The notes beneath the pieces were generated by a model. That model made no database searches and was not told the origin of the DNA. It saw nothing but the letters and a program-made list of their open reading frames with translations. A stretch of 64,000 bases of DNA. Origin: Acinetobacter lactucae (GTDB lineage Bacteria; Pseudomonadota; Gammaproteobacteria; Pseudomonadales; Moraxellaceae). How positions within the stretch are numbered: the stretch's first letter is position 1; each line of letters opens with the position of its first letter. Location: contig NZ_LRPE01000005.1 in assembly GCF_001605885.1 (NCBI RefSeq), positions 29,064-93,063 on the forward strand, written 5' to 3'. Positions 26,130 to 35,726 of the stretch are shown here, piece after piece. The translations under genes were made by a program, and so were the position numbers.

Positions 26130-26621
26130 ATGGTTGCTCAGATTCGTATTGGACAAGGAATGGATGTACACGCCTTTGAAGAGGGGGACTTCGTTACATT
26201 GGCGGGTATTCAAATTCCACATACACATGGTTTGAAAGCACACTCTGACGGTGATGTTGTACTTCATGCGCTATGTGATGCTTTATTAGGTGCTTTAGCG
26301 CTTGGAGATATTGGACAACATTTTCCTGATACTGACCCAGAATACAAAGGTGCAGATAGCCGAGTATTGTTAAAGCATGTTTATCAATTGATCTTAGACC
26401 GTGGTTATCAGTTAAATAATGCCGATATTACTGTAGCTTGTGAGCGTCCAAAATTAGCTAAGCATAATCTACAAATGCGTCAAAGCATTGCTGATGTTCT
26501 AAATGTAGATATTAATCAAATTAGCATTAAAGCAACGACAACCGAAAAACTTGGGTTTACCGGTCGTCAAGAAGGTATTTTGGCTACAGCGACTGTTTTA
26601 GTTTCTCATCACACTAAGTGA
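26130..26621 (+). CDS. ispF: 2-C-methyl-D-erythritol 2,4-cyclodiphosphate synthase IspF
   Basis: MEP-pathway enzyme making cyclodiphosphate from CDP-ME 2-phosphate, towards isoprenoids. Its 163 residues carry the metal site GMDVHAF, the SDGDVVLHALCDALLGA motif, DIGQHFPDTDP, and TTTEKLGFTGRQEGI at the end. The start is ATG 26130 with GGAAGG upstream, the usual length for the family; the longer frame from 26061 adds a tail without homology. ispD is not adjacent, while dxr is about 10 kb downstream. The 3' end overlaps the convergent phosphatase-like gene by 13 bases. Confidence 0.94.
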   Translation: MVAQIRIGQGMDVHAFEEGDFVTLAGIQIPHTHGLKAHSDGDVVLHALCDALLGALALGDIGQHFPDTDPEYKGADSRVLLKHVYQLILDRGYQLNNADITVACERPKLAKHNLQMRQSIADVLNVDINQISIKATTTEKLGFTGRQEGILATATVLVSHHTK

Positions 26622-27133
26622 TCAGCCTGCTGTAAAGACTGCTGAAGTTCTAAAGTTGCCTTACGGCCTTGTAGCTGTAAGGTAATACTATGAATGAGTC
26701 CTGTCCAAGTTTCATTAGGCTCCCAAATTTCGTGTAGTAAATCTTGAGAAGTGGGCATATCCATATTCATATAAAACTGTCTGTAAACATACATTAGACA
26801 GCTTGAACGATCATTTTTGGAACAATGCACCCAAATAATCTCGTTTTGAACTAAGTGATCAATCAGATCAAGCACGAGTAAACATTGTTCTGCTGATGGG
26901 GTTTCCCAATCAATTGGAATATGGATGTAATTTAAACCAAGGTCTAAACAAATACGATCTTCATTCTCAATATGATTTGGAGCATTAGTTAAAGCAAGAT
27001 TAATGACTGTGCTACAGCCATACTCTTTAATCAATTTTAGTTGTTCAACAGAAGGCTGTCCCGAACTAAATAAATGTTCATGAATAATCGAAAATGCGGG
27101 AATTTGAGATAATGATTGTTCAAGGGTTGTCAT
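26609..27133 (-). CDS. Protein-tyrosine-phosphatase-like protein with a C-x4-R loop
   Basis: A 174-residue cytoplasmic protein with the dual-specificity phosphatase fold: FSSGQPSVEQLKLIKEYGCSTVINL at the start, then IPIDWETPS and the phosphate-loop segment WVHCSKNDRSSCLMYVYR. The loop has four residues between Cys and Arg (C-SKND-R), not the canonical five. This short loop recurs in a bacterial branch of the family, so activity is uncertain but not excluded. It overlaps ispF by 13 bases tail to tail. The substrate is unknown. Confidence 0.75.
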   Translation of the reverse strand: MTTLEQSLSQIPAFSIIHEHLFSSGQPSVEQLKLIKEYGCSTVINLALTNAPNHIENEDRICLDLGLNYIHIPIDWETPSAEQCLLVLDLIDHLVQNEIIWVHCSKNDRSSCLMYVYRQFYMNMDMPTSQDLLHEIWEPNETWTGLIHSITLQLQGRKATLELQQSLQQADHLV

Positions 27134-27283
27134 GATCGCACTCTACAAGAGTAGGCTTAGCTTATTGTGTAGAATGTTATACACGATTCTAGAGAATAGT
27201 TGAAATACAGCCTGCTTATATATTCGACAACGTTATCAAAATTTTAAAAATAATTAACTGGAAAAGTACAAGTCTTTTAAAAT

Positions 27284-27316
27284 AAAAAAACAGCATCATA
27301 AAGATGCTGTTTTTTT
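27284..27316 (-). terminator. Terminator of argF
   Basis: CAGCATC / GATGCTG extended by A and T runs (7 on each side), with loop ATAAA, lies 11 bases past the argF stop. The symmetric A/T flanks would let it work on both strands. Confidence 0.88.
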
Positions 27317-27326
27317 ATTTAAATAG

Positions 27327-28244
27327 TTAAGCTTTTAGATTTTCATTCAATAAAAATTCAACTAAAGCTTTTTGAGCATGAAGACGATTTTCTGCTTCAT
27401 CCCATACGACTGCATTTTTATGATCGAGCATGGTTTCAGAAATTTCTTCACCACGATGAGCAGGTAAGCAATGCATGAATAAACAGTCAGGGTGACCAAG
27501 GCTCATTAATTTTTCGTTAACCTGAAAATTAGCAAAGGCCTTTTCACGAAGTTTTTGCTCTTCTTCTTGGCCCATGCTTGCCCATACATCTGTCACAATA
27601 AGATCAGCATTTACTGCTGCATCTTCCGCATTATCAAAAAGCTCAACACAATGACCAAACTCTGCTAAAAATTCAGGTTTAGGTTCATATCCTTTTGGCG
27701 ATGCAATTTTGAGTTTGAAACCCATCATGTGTGCAGCTTCAATATATGAATTACACATATTATTACCATCACCAATCCAAGCAACGGTTTTGCCTTCAAT
27801 GCTGCCGCGGTGTTCAATATAAGTTTGTAAGTCAGCAAGTAACTGGCATGGATGATGATCATCAGTTAAGCCGTTAATTACAGGAACTTTTGAATAAGAT
27901 GCAAAGCGTTCAACAATGTCATGACCAAAAGTACGAATCATCACAATATCAAGCATACTTGAAATTACACGTGCTGAGTCTTCAATTGGTTCACCACGGC
28001 CTAATTGTGTGTCACGAGGCGATAAAAAAATCGCACTACCGCCAAATTGGTTAATACCTGCTTCAAAAGAGATACGTGTACGCGTACTTGATTTCTCAAA
28101 AATCATTCCCAATACTTTACCGACAAAAGGCTGGTAGACCTTATTGTCATGTTGCATTTTTTTAAGTTCGCTTGCGCGTTCTAAAATGCGATTAAGTTCT
28201 AGAGTGGATAGATCACGTAAAGTCAGGAAATGTCTTAGAGCCAT
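27327..28244 (-). CDS. argF: Ornithine carbamoyltransferase
   Basis: Makes citrulline from ornithine and carbamoyl phosphate in arginine synthesis. Its 305 residues show the carbamoyl-phosphate loop [12 protein letters not shown] near residue 53, HPCQLLAD near 130, the ornithine-side [11 protein letters not shown], and [12 protein letters not shown] with the catalytic cysteine near 264. GGAG lies upstream of the ATG. A 14-bp palindrome at 28336-28349 lies in its upstream spacer next to TATAGT-like sequence, and might take part in control. It is monocistronic with its own terminator. Confidence 0.96.
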   Translation of the reverse strand: MALRHFLTLRDLSTLELNRILERASELKKMQHDNKVYQPFVGKVLGMIFEKSSTRTRISFEAGINQFGGSAIFLSPRDTQLGRGEPIEDSARVISSMLDIVMIRTFGHDIVERFASYSKVPVINGLTDDHHPCQLLADLQTYIEHRGSIEGKTVAWIGDGNNMCNSYIEAAHMMGFKLKIASPKGYEPKPEFLAEFGHCVELFDNAEDAAVNADLIVTDVWASMGQEEEQKLREKAFANFQVNEKLMSLGHPDCLFMHCLPAHRGEEISETMLDHKNAVVWDEAENRLHAQKALVEFLLNENLKA

Positions 28245-28356
28245 GTAGCTACTCCATAATAATTGTTTTGAAATACAACAATTATCTGTTGTTGGCTGGG
28301 TGGATGTGGGAAAAAAGAAGTCTACTATACTATAAGCATTTTAAAATGCAAAAGAA

Positions 28357-29010
28357 TTAGACTTTATGATGGCCTTTTAAGAAAATATCTACACAATATT
28401 CAATATAATCAAAAGCTTCTTTCTCATCTGGCAGAGCGGGCATGCCCATAATCATACGCCATTCAATATCACGTAAAATTCCAAAGTACATCAGTGAAGA
28501 GTAATACGGAGAAGTGCATGTAATTTCGCCTGATTTATCTGCAAACTCTAATGCTTGAGTAAGTGTGTTTTGTAAGTTATGCACCCATTTGTCATATAAG
28601 TATTGTATGAGGACAGTATTACACTCGGTTTGTTCGATAATCAGTCTTAAAAACGCGACATGTTCAGGTTGAATAATATGAACATAGACACGATTGAGTG
28701 TTTGAATTAGATATTCTCTTAAAGTGCTTTTCTCTGGTTGAAATGGAATACAAATATCTTTAAAAAACATTTCACGTTTATAGTCACAAATAGCAGTAAA
28801 AAGTCCTTCTTTATTACCAAAATATTTATAAATAGAAGCCTTTGAGCCGCCTGCATGATTAACTATGTCATCGAGAGATACAGCATCATATCCTTTCTCT
28901 AGAAACAGCTCGGTCGCGCTTAACAATAGAGCTAAACGACGTTCAATACCGCGGCGTGTTTGAGGTTTTTCACATGCAAGATGATGTGAATCCAGGACTG
29001 AATCATGCAT
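28357..29010 (-). CDS. TetR-family transcriptional regulator
   Basis: A 217-residue regulator. The helix-turn-helix is near residues 25-70 (RLALLLSATELFLEKGYDAVSLDDIVNHAGGSKASIYKYFGNKEGLF is the typical TetR run, here split by eye), followed by an all-helical ligand domain of the AefR/AcrR type. ATG 29010 is taken as start; an in-frame TTG at 29028 is possible, and neither has a clear ribosome site. It lies between argF and ntrC, same strand, with no divergent partner gene, so its target is not shown by context. Confidence 0.86.
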   Translation of the reverse strand: MHDSVLDSHHLACEKPQTRRGIERRLALLLSATELFLEKGYDAVSLDDIVNHAGGSKASIYKYFGNKEGLFTAICDYKREMFFKDICIPFQPEKSTLREYLIQTLNRVYVHIIQPEHVAFLRLIIEQTECNTVLIQYLYDKWVHNLQNTLTQALEFADKSGEITCTSPYYSSLMYFGILRDIEWRMIMGMPALPDEKEAFDYIEYCVDIFLKGHHKV

Positions 29011-29217
29011 AAAATTTAATAACAACAACTGACTTTGCTTATTTAGTATAGCAAAACTATCTTTAAAGATGACTATTGCTATTTTCTTAGATCATCTGCT
29101 GAACAGTAAGTGATTAATTAAAGAAATAAACTAATAGAAAATATGAGCTTAGAGTAGGTTGTAGAAGGTTGTAATGATGTAACCTTATGTTTATTTAGAG
29201 TTTAATGGAAAATTGCT

Positions 29218-29253
29218 AATAAAAATAAAGCGGCTAAGAATGACTTAACCGCT
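29218..29253 (-). terminator. Terminator of ntrBC
   Basis: On the minus strand AGCGGTTAAG and CTTAGCCGCT pair over ten positions (one G-T) with loop TCATT, followed by TTTATTTTTA; it begins about 22 bases after the ntrC stop. Confidence 0.85.
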
Positions 29254-29274
29254 CTGAATTTAACTCATAAACTT

Positions 29275-30768
29275 TTAGGCTTCGGTTTGAGTAACTTTAT
29301 GCTCATCTTCTTCATCATCATCTGCAGAGTCCATTCCAAGTTCTTTTAACTTTCGAGTTAAGGTATTACGGCCCCAACCCAACAGTTCTGCTGCGTGACG
29401 TTTGCGTCCGCGTGTTTGTTGTAATGCAGCATTAATCAACGTGCGTTCAAACATTGGTGTGGCAATATCCAAAATTTTCATTTCACCATTCTTAAGTTTT
29501 TGAATGGCCCATTGATTCAATAATTCATCCCAATGATGTAGAGAAATACGTTCAAATGAAGGAGCCGGTTGTCCAGCGTCACTATTCTTTTGCAATGGAA
29601 CTTGTTTGAGCTCTGAAGGCAGATCTTCTGGATAAACCTCGCGACCAGTGATCATCACAGTTAACCAACGGCACGTATTCTCAAGTTGTCGAACGTTGCC
29701 AGGCCATGGTAACTGTTGCATATAGTCCGTGGTTTCAGTACGTAAGATTTTTGGACTTACACCAAGTTCTTTACCTGCACGCGCAAGAAAATGCTGAGCA
29801 AGCATTGGAATATCTTCACTTCGGTGAGCAAGCTTAGGAATGTGAATACGAATCACATTCAAGCGGTGATATAAGTCTTCACGGAAGCGACCTTCATTGA
29901 CCAGCTTTTCTAAATCCTGATGCGTAGCCGCCACAATTCGAACGTCTACTTTAACTGGGATGTGCCCACCCACACGATAGAACTCACCGTCAGCGAGTAC
30001 ACGTAGCAGTCGAGTTTGTGTTTCAAATGGCATGTCACCAATTTCATCAAGGAATAATGTTCCACCATTTGCTTGTTCAAAGCGGCCTTGATGTTGAGTG
30101 TTTGCACCTGTAAAAGCGCCTTTTTCATGACCAAATAACTCGGTTTCAATCAAGTCTTTTGGTATGGCAGCCATATTTAAAGCAATAAAAGGCTTAGCAC
30201 GGCGTGGGGAGTGCTTGTGTAAAGCATGAGCAACTAGTTCTTTGCCTGTACCCGATTCACCATTAATTAAAACGGTAATATGAGATTGAGATAAACGACC
30301 AATAGCACGGAAAACCTCCTGCATTGCTGGAGATTCACCAATAATTTCTGTTGATTGAAGTGGTGAAGCTGTTTTTGTAGCTTCTTGCTGTTGCAGTTTA
30401 TTAATATGCAGAATTGCACGGTTAACTAAAGCTAAAGCTTCATCAATATCAAACGGTTTTGGTAAATACTCAAATGCACCTGTTTGATAGCTTGATACGG
30501 CTGACTCTAAGTCAGAATGTGCTGTCATAATAATGACAGGTAAATCTGGGTGAGTGTTTTTGACTTTAGATAAAAAAGTTAAACCATCAATACCAGGCAT
30601 TCGGATGTCAGTTAAGATGACATCGGGAGCATCATGATGTAAGCGTTCAAGCGCAGTTTGAGCTTCTTCAAAATTGGTAACATCAAAACCTTCCTCTTTA
30701 AAGGTCTTTTCCAATACCCATCGCATGGCGCGATCATCATCAATAACCCATATTTTATTTCGCGACAC
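29275..30768 (-). CDS. ntrC: Nitrogen regulator NtrC (sigma-54 activator)
   Basis: Response regulator that, when phosphorylated by NtrB, binds enhancers and drives sigma-54 promoters during nitrogen limitation. Domains: receiver (about 1-120; acidic pair DDD, phospho-aspartate in ILTDIRMPG), AAA+ (about 145-385; GESGTGKE Walker A, GAFTGAN sigma-54 contact, [12 protein letters not shown]alker B), and a C-terminal Fis-type helix-turn-helix ([19 protein letters not shown]). GTG 30768 is chosen as start: GGGAG lies upstream and it overlaps ntrB by 14 bases, giving 497 residues. A 518-residue frame from 30831 would run back into ntrB. Confidence 0.95.
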   Translation of the reverse strand: MSRNKIWVIDDDRAMRWVLEKTFKEEGFDVTNFEEAQTALERLHHDAPDVILTDIRMPGIDGLTFLSKVKNTHPDLPVIIMTAHSDLESAVSSYQTGAFEYLPKPFDIDEALALVNRAILHINKLQQQEATKTASPLQSTEIIGESPAMQEVFRAIGRLSQSHITVLINGESGTGKELVAHALHKHSPRRAKPFIALNMAAIPKDLIETELFGHEKGAFTGANTQHQGRFEQANGGTLFLDEIGDMPFETQTRLLRVLADGEFYRVGGHIPVKVDVRIVAATHQDLEKLVNEGRFREDLYHRLNVIRIHIPKLAHRSEDIPMLAQHFLARAGKELGVSPKILRTETTDYMQQLPWPGNVRQLENTCRWLTVMITGREVYPEDLPSELKQVPLQKNSDAGQPAPSFERISLHHWDELLNQWAIQKLKNGEMKILDIATPMFERTLINAALQQTRGRKRHAAELLGWGRNTLTRKLKELGMDSADDDEEDEHKVTQTEA

Positions 30769-31864
30769 GGTCTGACTCCCAAGGTAAATATAAGCTAAAA
30801 ATTGTTTTTCCAGGAACAGATTGGCATTCAATCATTCCGTTATGTTGATGCATAATATTCTGTGCAATACTCAGGCCAAGCCCAGTACCTTTTGCTCGTC
30901 CAGTCACCAAAGGGTAAAACACAGACTCTAAAATACTTTCTGGAATGCCTGGTCCATTGTCCTCTATGTCGACCCGTACAGTAGATCGATTCAGTACACC
31001 ATTAATCGTGACAAGACGTTGTATGCGTGTACGTAGAATTAGTACTGGTTCATGATCTATAAAGAATGTTTTGTTTTCTGTTATAGCTTGAATTGCATTT
31101 ACACTAATGTTGAGCATGACTTGGATTAATTGATCACGATCAGCATTAACATCGGGTAAAGACAAATCATAATCCCGTATAATTTTAATTTTTTTCTTTG
31201 TCTGGTTGGCGATAAGTGAACGCACTCGTTCCAAAGGTTCGTGTACATTAACATTCTCATAACTTGGGAGTTGTCTAGAACCCAACATGGTATCTGCCAA
31301 GTTTGTTAAGCGATCTACTTCATTAATGATGACATCTGTAAATTCGGCATAACTTTTATCGTTTAAACTGCGAGCTAGTAATTGGGTCGCACCGCGAATA
31401 CCTGCAAGTGGATTCTTAATTTCATGTGCAACGCCGCGTACAAGTTGCCTTGCTACCTGATGCTGTTGTACGAGATTTTCTTCTTTAGAAATCTTTAACA
31501 TACGATCAATCGGGTTAAGCTCAATTAATAGTAATGGGTGATAACTTTTACCAGCATTTAATTGAGAAACTGTATAATCGACATGGAGATCTTTAAAGTT
31601 GACATTAATAATAGCTTCTCTTCGAGTGTAAGGTTGACCAGTTTTTATGGTGTTTAATAAAGCTTCATGAGTATTAAAAGTATCGTCAGGCGCATGAAGT
31701 AGGTTTAAAACGGGCTGTCCTGAAGCTCGAAGCAAACTAATATCAAATAGAGCTTCGCAGGCAGAATTTAAATAAAAAATATTCAAGTTACTATCGATCA
31801 ATAAAATCGCAGTAGTTAGATTGTCTACCAATAGGCGATAGTCGATAGGGTTGTGTTGATCCAT
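30755..31864 (-). CDS. ntrB: Nitrogen sensor kinase/phosphatase NtrB
   Basis: Cytoplasmic histidine kinase that phosphorylates NtrC, or dephosphorylates it with PII, according to nitrogen state. Its 369 residues contain a PAS domain (about 5-110), a phospho-acceptor helix GVAHEIKNPLAGIRGATQLL near 147, and an ATPase domain with the N box (ISVNAIQA), DNGPGIPE, and GTGLGLSIAQNIM. No membrane segment is present, as expected. It is first in the ntrB-ntrC pair. The spacer upstream holds a sigma-54 promoter match and NtrC-like sites (separate entries), which suggests autoactivation. Confidence 0.95.
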   Translation of the reverse strand: MDQHNPIDYRLLVDNLTTAILLIDSNLNIFYLNSACEALFDISLLRASGQPVLNLLHAPDDTFNTHEALLNTIKTGQPYTRREAIINVNFKDLHVDYTVSQLNAGKSYHPLLLIELNPIDRMLKISKEENLVQQHQVARQLVRGVAHEIKNPLAGIRGATQLLARSLNDKSYAEFTDVIINEVDRLTNLADTMLGSRQLPSYENVNVHEPLERVRSLIANQTKKKIKIIRDYDLSLPDVNADRDQLIQVMLNISVNAIQAITENKTFFIDHEPVLILRTRIQRLVTINGVLNRSTVRVDIEDNGPGIPESILESVFYPLVTGRAKGTGLGLSIAQNIMHQHNGMIECQSVPGKTIFSLYLPWESDRVAK

Positions 31865-31945
31865 TAGCGAATCGTTCCTGTCTTAAAATAGCGCAATGGC
31901 ATCTTCATTGATTATCGGATTTTCACCGTTATAGAACATGAACGA

Positions 31946-31962
31946 TGCAAAATATACGCCAA
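31946..31962 (-). promoter_or_regulatory. Candidate sigma-54 promoter of ntrBC
   Basis: On the minus strand TTGGCGTATATTTTGCA fits YTGGCACG-N4-TTGCW at 10 of 13 positions, with TTGGC, TTGCA and GG-N10-GC spacing all intact. Transcription would begin about 70 bases before the ntrB start. NtrC-like sites lie about 105-180 bases upstream, a normal enhancer distance. Confidence 0.5.
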
Positions 31963-32067
31963 CTTTGTTTATGGGTTATTTTAAAGTTTTAAAGTATTTA
32001 AAAACGCGCTGAAATCGGTCTTTATATCGGTTGATCAAAACTGATGGCTTGAATATAGATAATAACA

Positions 32068-32125
32068 TGATCCAACTTGGTGCAAAGGTGAGTTTTGGTG
32101 CAAATGTTGGTCGTATTTTGGTGCA
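32068..32125. promoter_or_regulatory. Cluster of NtrC-like sites between ntrB and rimO
   Basis: Three direct copies of TTGGTGCA at 32077, 32095 and 32118. The first forms TGATCCAACTTGGTGCA (32068-32084), which matches the enteric NtrC operator TGCACYA-N3-TRGTGCA at 12 of 14 positions. The third matches at 10, and the second is only a half site. Starts are 18 and 23 bases apart. The rest of the spacer 31865-32206 holds nothing else I can name. Confidence 0.5.
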
Positions 32126-32206
32126 TTACACAAAGAGTAGGCTTTCCACCTATGCTTGAAGCAAGAAAAGACATACAATACGCGCATTCAAGTGGAGCGC
32201 AGATTC

Positions 32207-33550
32207 ATGAAGACCCCCAAAGTCGGTTTTGTTTCTTTAGGTTGTCCTAAGGCATTGGTAGATTCTGAACGAATTTTAACTCAGTTAAAGACTGAAGGTT
32301 ATCAAGTTGCATCAGATTATGATGGTGCTGATTTAGTTGTTGTTAATACCTGTGGTTTTATCGAATCTGCGGTACAAGAGTCGCTAGATGCAATTGGCGA
32401 GGCCATGAGTGAAAATGGTCGAGTAATCGTTACTGGATGCTTAGGTAAAGACGAAGACAAAATTCGTCAAATGCATCCAAATGTTTTAAAGGTTACTGGT
32501 GCAGCAGCTTATCAAGATGTAATGGAAGCTGTACATGAATATGTGCCAGCACCACCTAAACACAACCCGTTTGTTGATTTGGTTCCTGAACAAGGAATTC
32601 GCTTAACACCAAAACATTATGCCTATTTAAAAATATCTGAAGGATGTAACCATCGTTGTACCTTCTGTATTATCCCAAGTATGCGTGGTGATCTTGTTTC
32701 TCGTCCAGTCGGAAGTGTGCTGGAAGAAGCAGCTGCGCTTAAAAGAGCGGGCGTTAAAGAAATCTTAGTTATTTCTCAAGATACATCAGCTTATGGTGTA
32801 GATACCAAATACAAACTTGATTTCTGGAATGGCCAGCCTGTTAAAACAAAATTCTTTGATATGTGTGAAGCACTAGGCCAACTTGGCATCTGGGTGCGCT
32901 TACATTATGTTTATCCATACCCACATGTTGATGCAGTTATTGATTTAATGGCACAAGGTAAAATTCTGCCATATCTTGATATTCCATTCCAACATGCAAG
33001 CCCGCGTATTCTTAAGTTAATGAAGCGTCCGGCTCACAGTGAAAATACACTCGAAAAGATTAAATTGTGGCGTGAAAAATGCCCGGATCTTGTGATTCGT
33101 TCTACATTTGTAGTGGGTTTCCCAGGCGAAACTGAAGAAGATTTTCAAATATTGCTCGATTGGTTAGTTGAAGCTGAACTTGATCGTGTTGGCTGCTTTA
33201 CCTACTCACCAGTAGAAGGCGCTACGGCAAATGATTTACCCGATCATGTGCCTGAAGAAATTAAGCAAGAGCGTTACGAGCGCTTTATGCAAGTGCAGCA
33301 ACAAATTTCTGCTGCTAAGTTGCAAAAACGTATTGGTCAAACGATGACTGTATTAGTCGATAGTTTGGAAGATGAATATCCTGTTGCTGTTGCACGATCT
33401 TATGCGGATGCTCCGGAAATTGACGGTAATGTCTTTGTAGAAGATATCGATAAGAGCACAATTCAACCAGGCGATATGTTGGAAGTCGAAATCACCGATG
33501 CGGATGAATACGACTTATTTGCAAAGTTAATTAAAATTAAGTCGGTCTAA
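32207..33550 (+). CDS. rimO: Ribosomal protein uS12 methylthiotransferase RimO
   Basis: Radical SAM enzyme that adds a methylthio group to an aspartate of S12. Its 447 residues start with the UPF0004 domain, which has three cluster cysteines ([24 protein letters not shown]). The radical SAM motif C-x3-C-x2-C follows in [17 protein letters not shown] near 145, and a TRAM domain ends the protein. ATG 32207 (beginning MKTPKVGF) with GGAG upstream is preferred to an in-frame start at 32156 that adds an unrelated leader. It is followed by pyrH after 50 bases. Confidence 0.95.
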   Translation: MKTPKVGFVSLGCPKALVDSERILTQLKTEGYQVASDYDGADLVVVNTCGFIESAVQESLDAIGEAMSENGRVIVTGCLGKDEDKIRQMHPNVLKVTGAAAYQDVMEAVHEYVPAPPKHNPFVDLVPEQGIRLTPKHYAYLKISEGCNHRCTFCIIPSMRGDLVSRPVGSVLEEAAALKRAGVKEILVISQDTSAYGVDTKYKLDFWNGQPVKTKFFDMCEALGQLGIWVRLHYVYPYPHVDAVIDLMAQGKILPYLDIPFQHASPRILKLMKRPAHSENTLEKIKLWREKCPDLVIRSTFVVGFPGETEEDFQILLDWLVEAELDRVGCFTYSPVEGATANDLPDHVPEEIKQERYERFMQVQQQISAAKLQKRIGQTMTVLVDSLEDEYPVAVARSYADAPEIDGNVFVEDIDKSTIQPGDMLEVEITDADEYDLFAKLIKIKSV

Positions 33551-33600
33551 TCGATAACGATTCAAAAAGCATTCAGTTTAAGAGGTTTTGGAGCAAACTC

Positions 33601-34329
33601 ATGGCGGAAACAATTAGCCCCCGTTATTCACGCATTTTATTGAAACTATCTGGTGAGGCACTGTCAGGTAATAAAGATATGGGTATTGATGCCCAAGTTC
33701 TTGATCAAATGTCCCTTTCAATTGCTCACTTAGTTGGCTTAGGTGTGCAAGTGGGTATCGTTGTTGGTGGCGGTAACTTGTATCGTGGTAGTCAGTTGCA
33801 AAAAGATGGCTTGGTTGGTCGTGTAACTGGCGATCAAATGGGGATGCTTGCAACTGTAATGAATGGCTTGGCTATGCGTGATGCATTAGTTCGCCGTAAT
33901 ATCAGAACTCGCCTGATGTCAGCATTACCAATTGGTACAGTTGTAGAGTCTTATTCAAGTCGTGATGCTATTCGTCACTTGAGCCAAGGTGAAGTTTGTG
34001 TTTTTGTCGCTGGCACAGGAAATCCATTCTTTACAACAGATACGGCAGCATGCTTACGGGGAATTGAAATTGAAGCCAATTTAATTCTAAAAGCGACTAA
34101 AGTAGATGGCGTATATAATAAAGACCCAAGTAAATACGAAGACGCAGTTAAATACGATCATTTAACCTTTGATCAAGTGTTAGACGAAAAACTTGGTGTT
34201 ATGGATTTGACTGCTATTTGTTTATGTCGTGACCATAATGTGCCACTACAAGTTTTTGATATGAATAAATCAGGTGCGCTATTGTCAGTAGTAATGGGTG
34301 AAAAAGAAGGTACACGCGTTACTAAATAA
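33601..34329 (+). CDS. pyrH: UMP kinase
   Basis: Hexameric bacterial UMP kinase of the amino-acid-kinase fold. Its 242 residues contain [12 protein letters not shown], the GGGNLYRG phosphate loop, [31 protein letters not shown] and [17 protein letters not shown] lies about eight bases upstream. In many relatives rpsB-tsf precede it; here rimO does, while frr and uppS follow as usual. Confidence 0.96.
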   Translation: MAETISPRYSRILLKLSGEALSGNKDMGIDAQVLDQMSLSIAHLVGLGVQVGIVVGGGNLYRGSQLQKDGLVGRVTGDQMGMLATVMNGLAMRDALVRRNIRTRLMSALPIGTVVESYSSRDAIRHLSQGEVCVFVAGTGNPFFTTDTAACLRGIEIEANLILKATKVDGVYNKDPSKYEDAVKYDHLTFDQVLDEKLGVMDLTAICLCRDHNVPLQVFDMNKSGALLSVVMGEKEGTRVTK

Positions 34330-34414
34330 TGTACGTGTTGTTGAAAGCTCTTTATACTAGCGCTAAATTAAATTTGTTAAATACATTCTTGAATAAATAA
34401 GTAAGGTAGATCAT

Positions 34415-34969
34415 ATGATTAACGATCTGAAAAAAGACAGCGAACAGCGTATGTTAAAAACTCTTGATTCTTTGGAACAAGGGTTTGCTAAAGTTCGTAC
34501 CGGCCGTGCGCACCCATCAATTTTAAATGGTGTGATGGTTCCTTACTACGGTTCTGATGTGCCTTTAAACCAAGTAGCAAACGTAGGTATTGAAGACTCT
34601 CGTACACTTCTTGTTCAACCATTTGAACGTACAATGGTATCTGCTATTGATAAGGCAATCCGTGAAAGTGATCTTGGTTTAAACCCGATTACAGCAGATG
34701 CGATTCGTGTACCTTTACCAGCATTAACTGAAGAAACACGTCGTGATATGCAAAAAGTTGCACGTAGTGAAGCTGAAAATGCAAAAGTTGCGATTCGTAA
34801 TATTCGTCGTGATGTTTTAGGTGATATTAAAGCATTATTAAAAGAGAAAGAAATTTCTGAAGATGATGAGCGCCGTGCAGGTGAAGATATCCAGAAAATC
34901 ACTGATAAATATGTTGCAGAAGTAGACAAGCGTCTTGCAGCGAAAGAAGCAGAATTGATGAAGGTCTAA
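34415..34969 (+). CDS. frr: Ribosome recycling factor
   Basis: Splits post-termination ribosomes with EF-G. The 184-residue protein has the two-domain tRNA-mimic pattern: long charged helices ([27 protein letters not shown] and the C-terminal [24 protein letters not shown] region) flanking the beta domain [21 protein letters not shown] precedes the ATG. It lies 85 bases after pyrH and four bases before uppS. Confidence 0.96.
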   Translation: MINDLKKDSEQRMLKTLDSLEQGFAKVRTGRAHPSILNGVMVPYYGSDVPLNQVANVGIEDSRTLLVQPFERTMVSAIDKAIRESDLGLNPITADAIRVPLPALTEETRRDMQKVARSEAENAKVAIRNIRRDVLGDIKALLKEKEISEDDERRAGEDIQKITDKYVAEVDKRLAAKEAELMKV

Positions 34970-34973
34970 TTTT

Positions 34974-35726
34974 ATGACCGATTCAGAAGAGTATCATCTT
35001 CCTAAGCATGTTGCCATCATCATGGATGGCAACAATCGCTTTGCAAAAAAAAATCAAATGCAAAAAGGTGATGGGCATCGAGAGGGTAAAAATGTTCTTG
35101 ATCCTATCGTTGAACATTGTAAAAAAACTGGTATTCGCGCTTTAACAGTTTTTGCATTTTCAAGTGAAAACTGGAATCGACCACAATTTGAAGTCGATCT
35201 GCTTATGAAACTTCTTGAAGAAACTATTCATGAGCAAATACCTCGCATGAAGAAATTTAATATTGCTTTGCGTTTTATAGGTGATCGTTCACGATTACCC
35301 TCACACTTAGTTGCCTTAATGGAAGATGCAGAGCAACAAACAGCACATCACGACACTATGACCTTAACTATTGCCGTGAGCTATGGTGGGATGTGGGATA
35401 TTGCAAATGCAGCAAAACAAGTTGCTGAAGCAGTTTCCCGTGGAGAATTTGGTGCTGATCAAATAAATGTTGATTTGTTCGAAAAATATGTCAGTCTAAA
35501 CGATCTGCCAGCTGTGGACTTATTGATCCGTACAGGTGGAGATTATCGCATATCTAATTTCTTGTTATGGCAAGCAGCATATGCGGAACTGTATTTTACT
35601 GATACTTTATGGCCAGAATTTACAGTACAAGAATTCGATCATGCATTGAATGTTTTTTCAGGACGTGAGCGTCGGTTTGGCAAAACATCTGAACAAATTC
35701 AACAAGAGAAAATAGAGAACTTATAA
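34974..35726 (+). CDS. uppS: Undecaprenyl diphosphate synthase (cis-prenyltransferase)
   Basis: Builds C55-PP, the lipid carrier for peptidoglycan and O-glycans, from FPP and IPP. Its 250 residues have the cis-prenyltransferase order: IIMDGNNRFAKK, GHREG, FAFSSENWNRP, and LLIRTGGDYRISNFLLWQ with AELYFTDTLWPEF. Against the usual MDGNGRWA and RTGGE it has Asn for Gly, Phe for Trp and Asp for Glu, while the catalytic Asp, Asn and Arg remain. These look like lineage-specific substitutions in an active enzyme. It overlaps cdsA by one base (TAATG). Confidence 0.93.
   Translation: MTDSEEYHLPKHVAIIMDGNNRFAKKNQMQKGDGHREGKNVLDPIVEHCKKTGIRALTVFAFSSENWNRPQFEVDLLMKLLEETIHEQIPRMKKFNIALRFIGDRSRLPSHLVALMEDAEQQTAHHDTMTLTIAVSYGGMWDIANAAKQVAEAVSRGEFGADQINVDLFEKYVSLNDLPAVDLLIRTGGDYRISNFLLWQAAYAELYFTDTLWPEFTVQEFDHALNVFSGRERRFGKTSEQIQQEKIENL

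Noticed and set aside
28336..28349. GCATTTTAAAATGC palindrome between the TetR gene and argF
   Set aside because: Perfect but made mostly of A/T and of a kind expected by chance in this DNA; mentioned under argF, not given its own entry.
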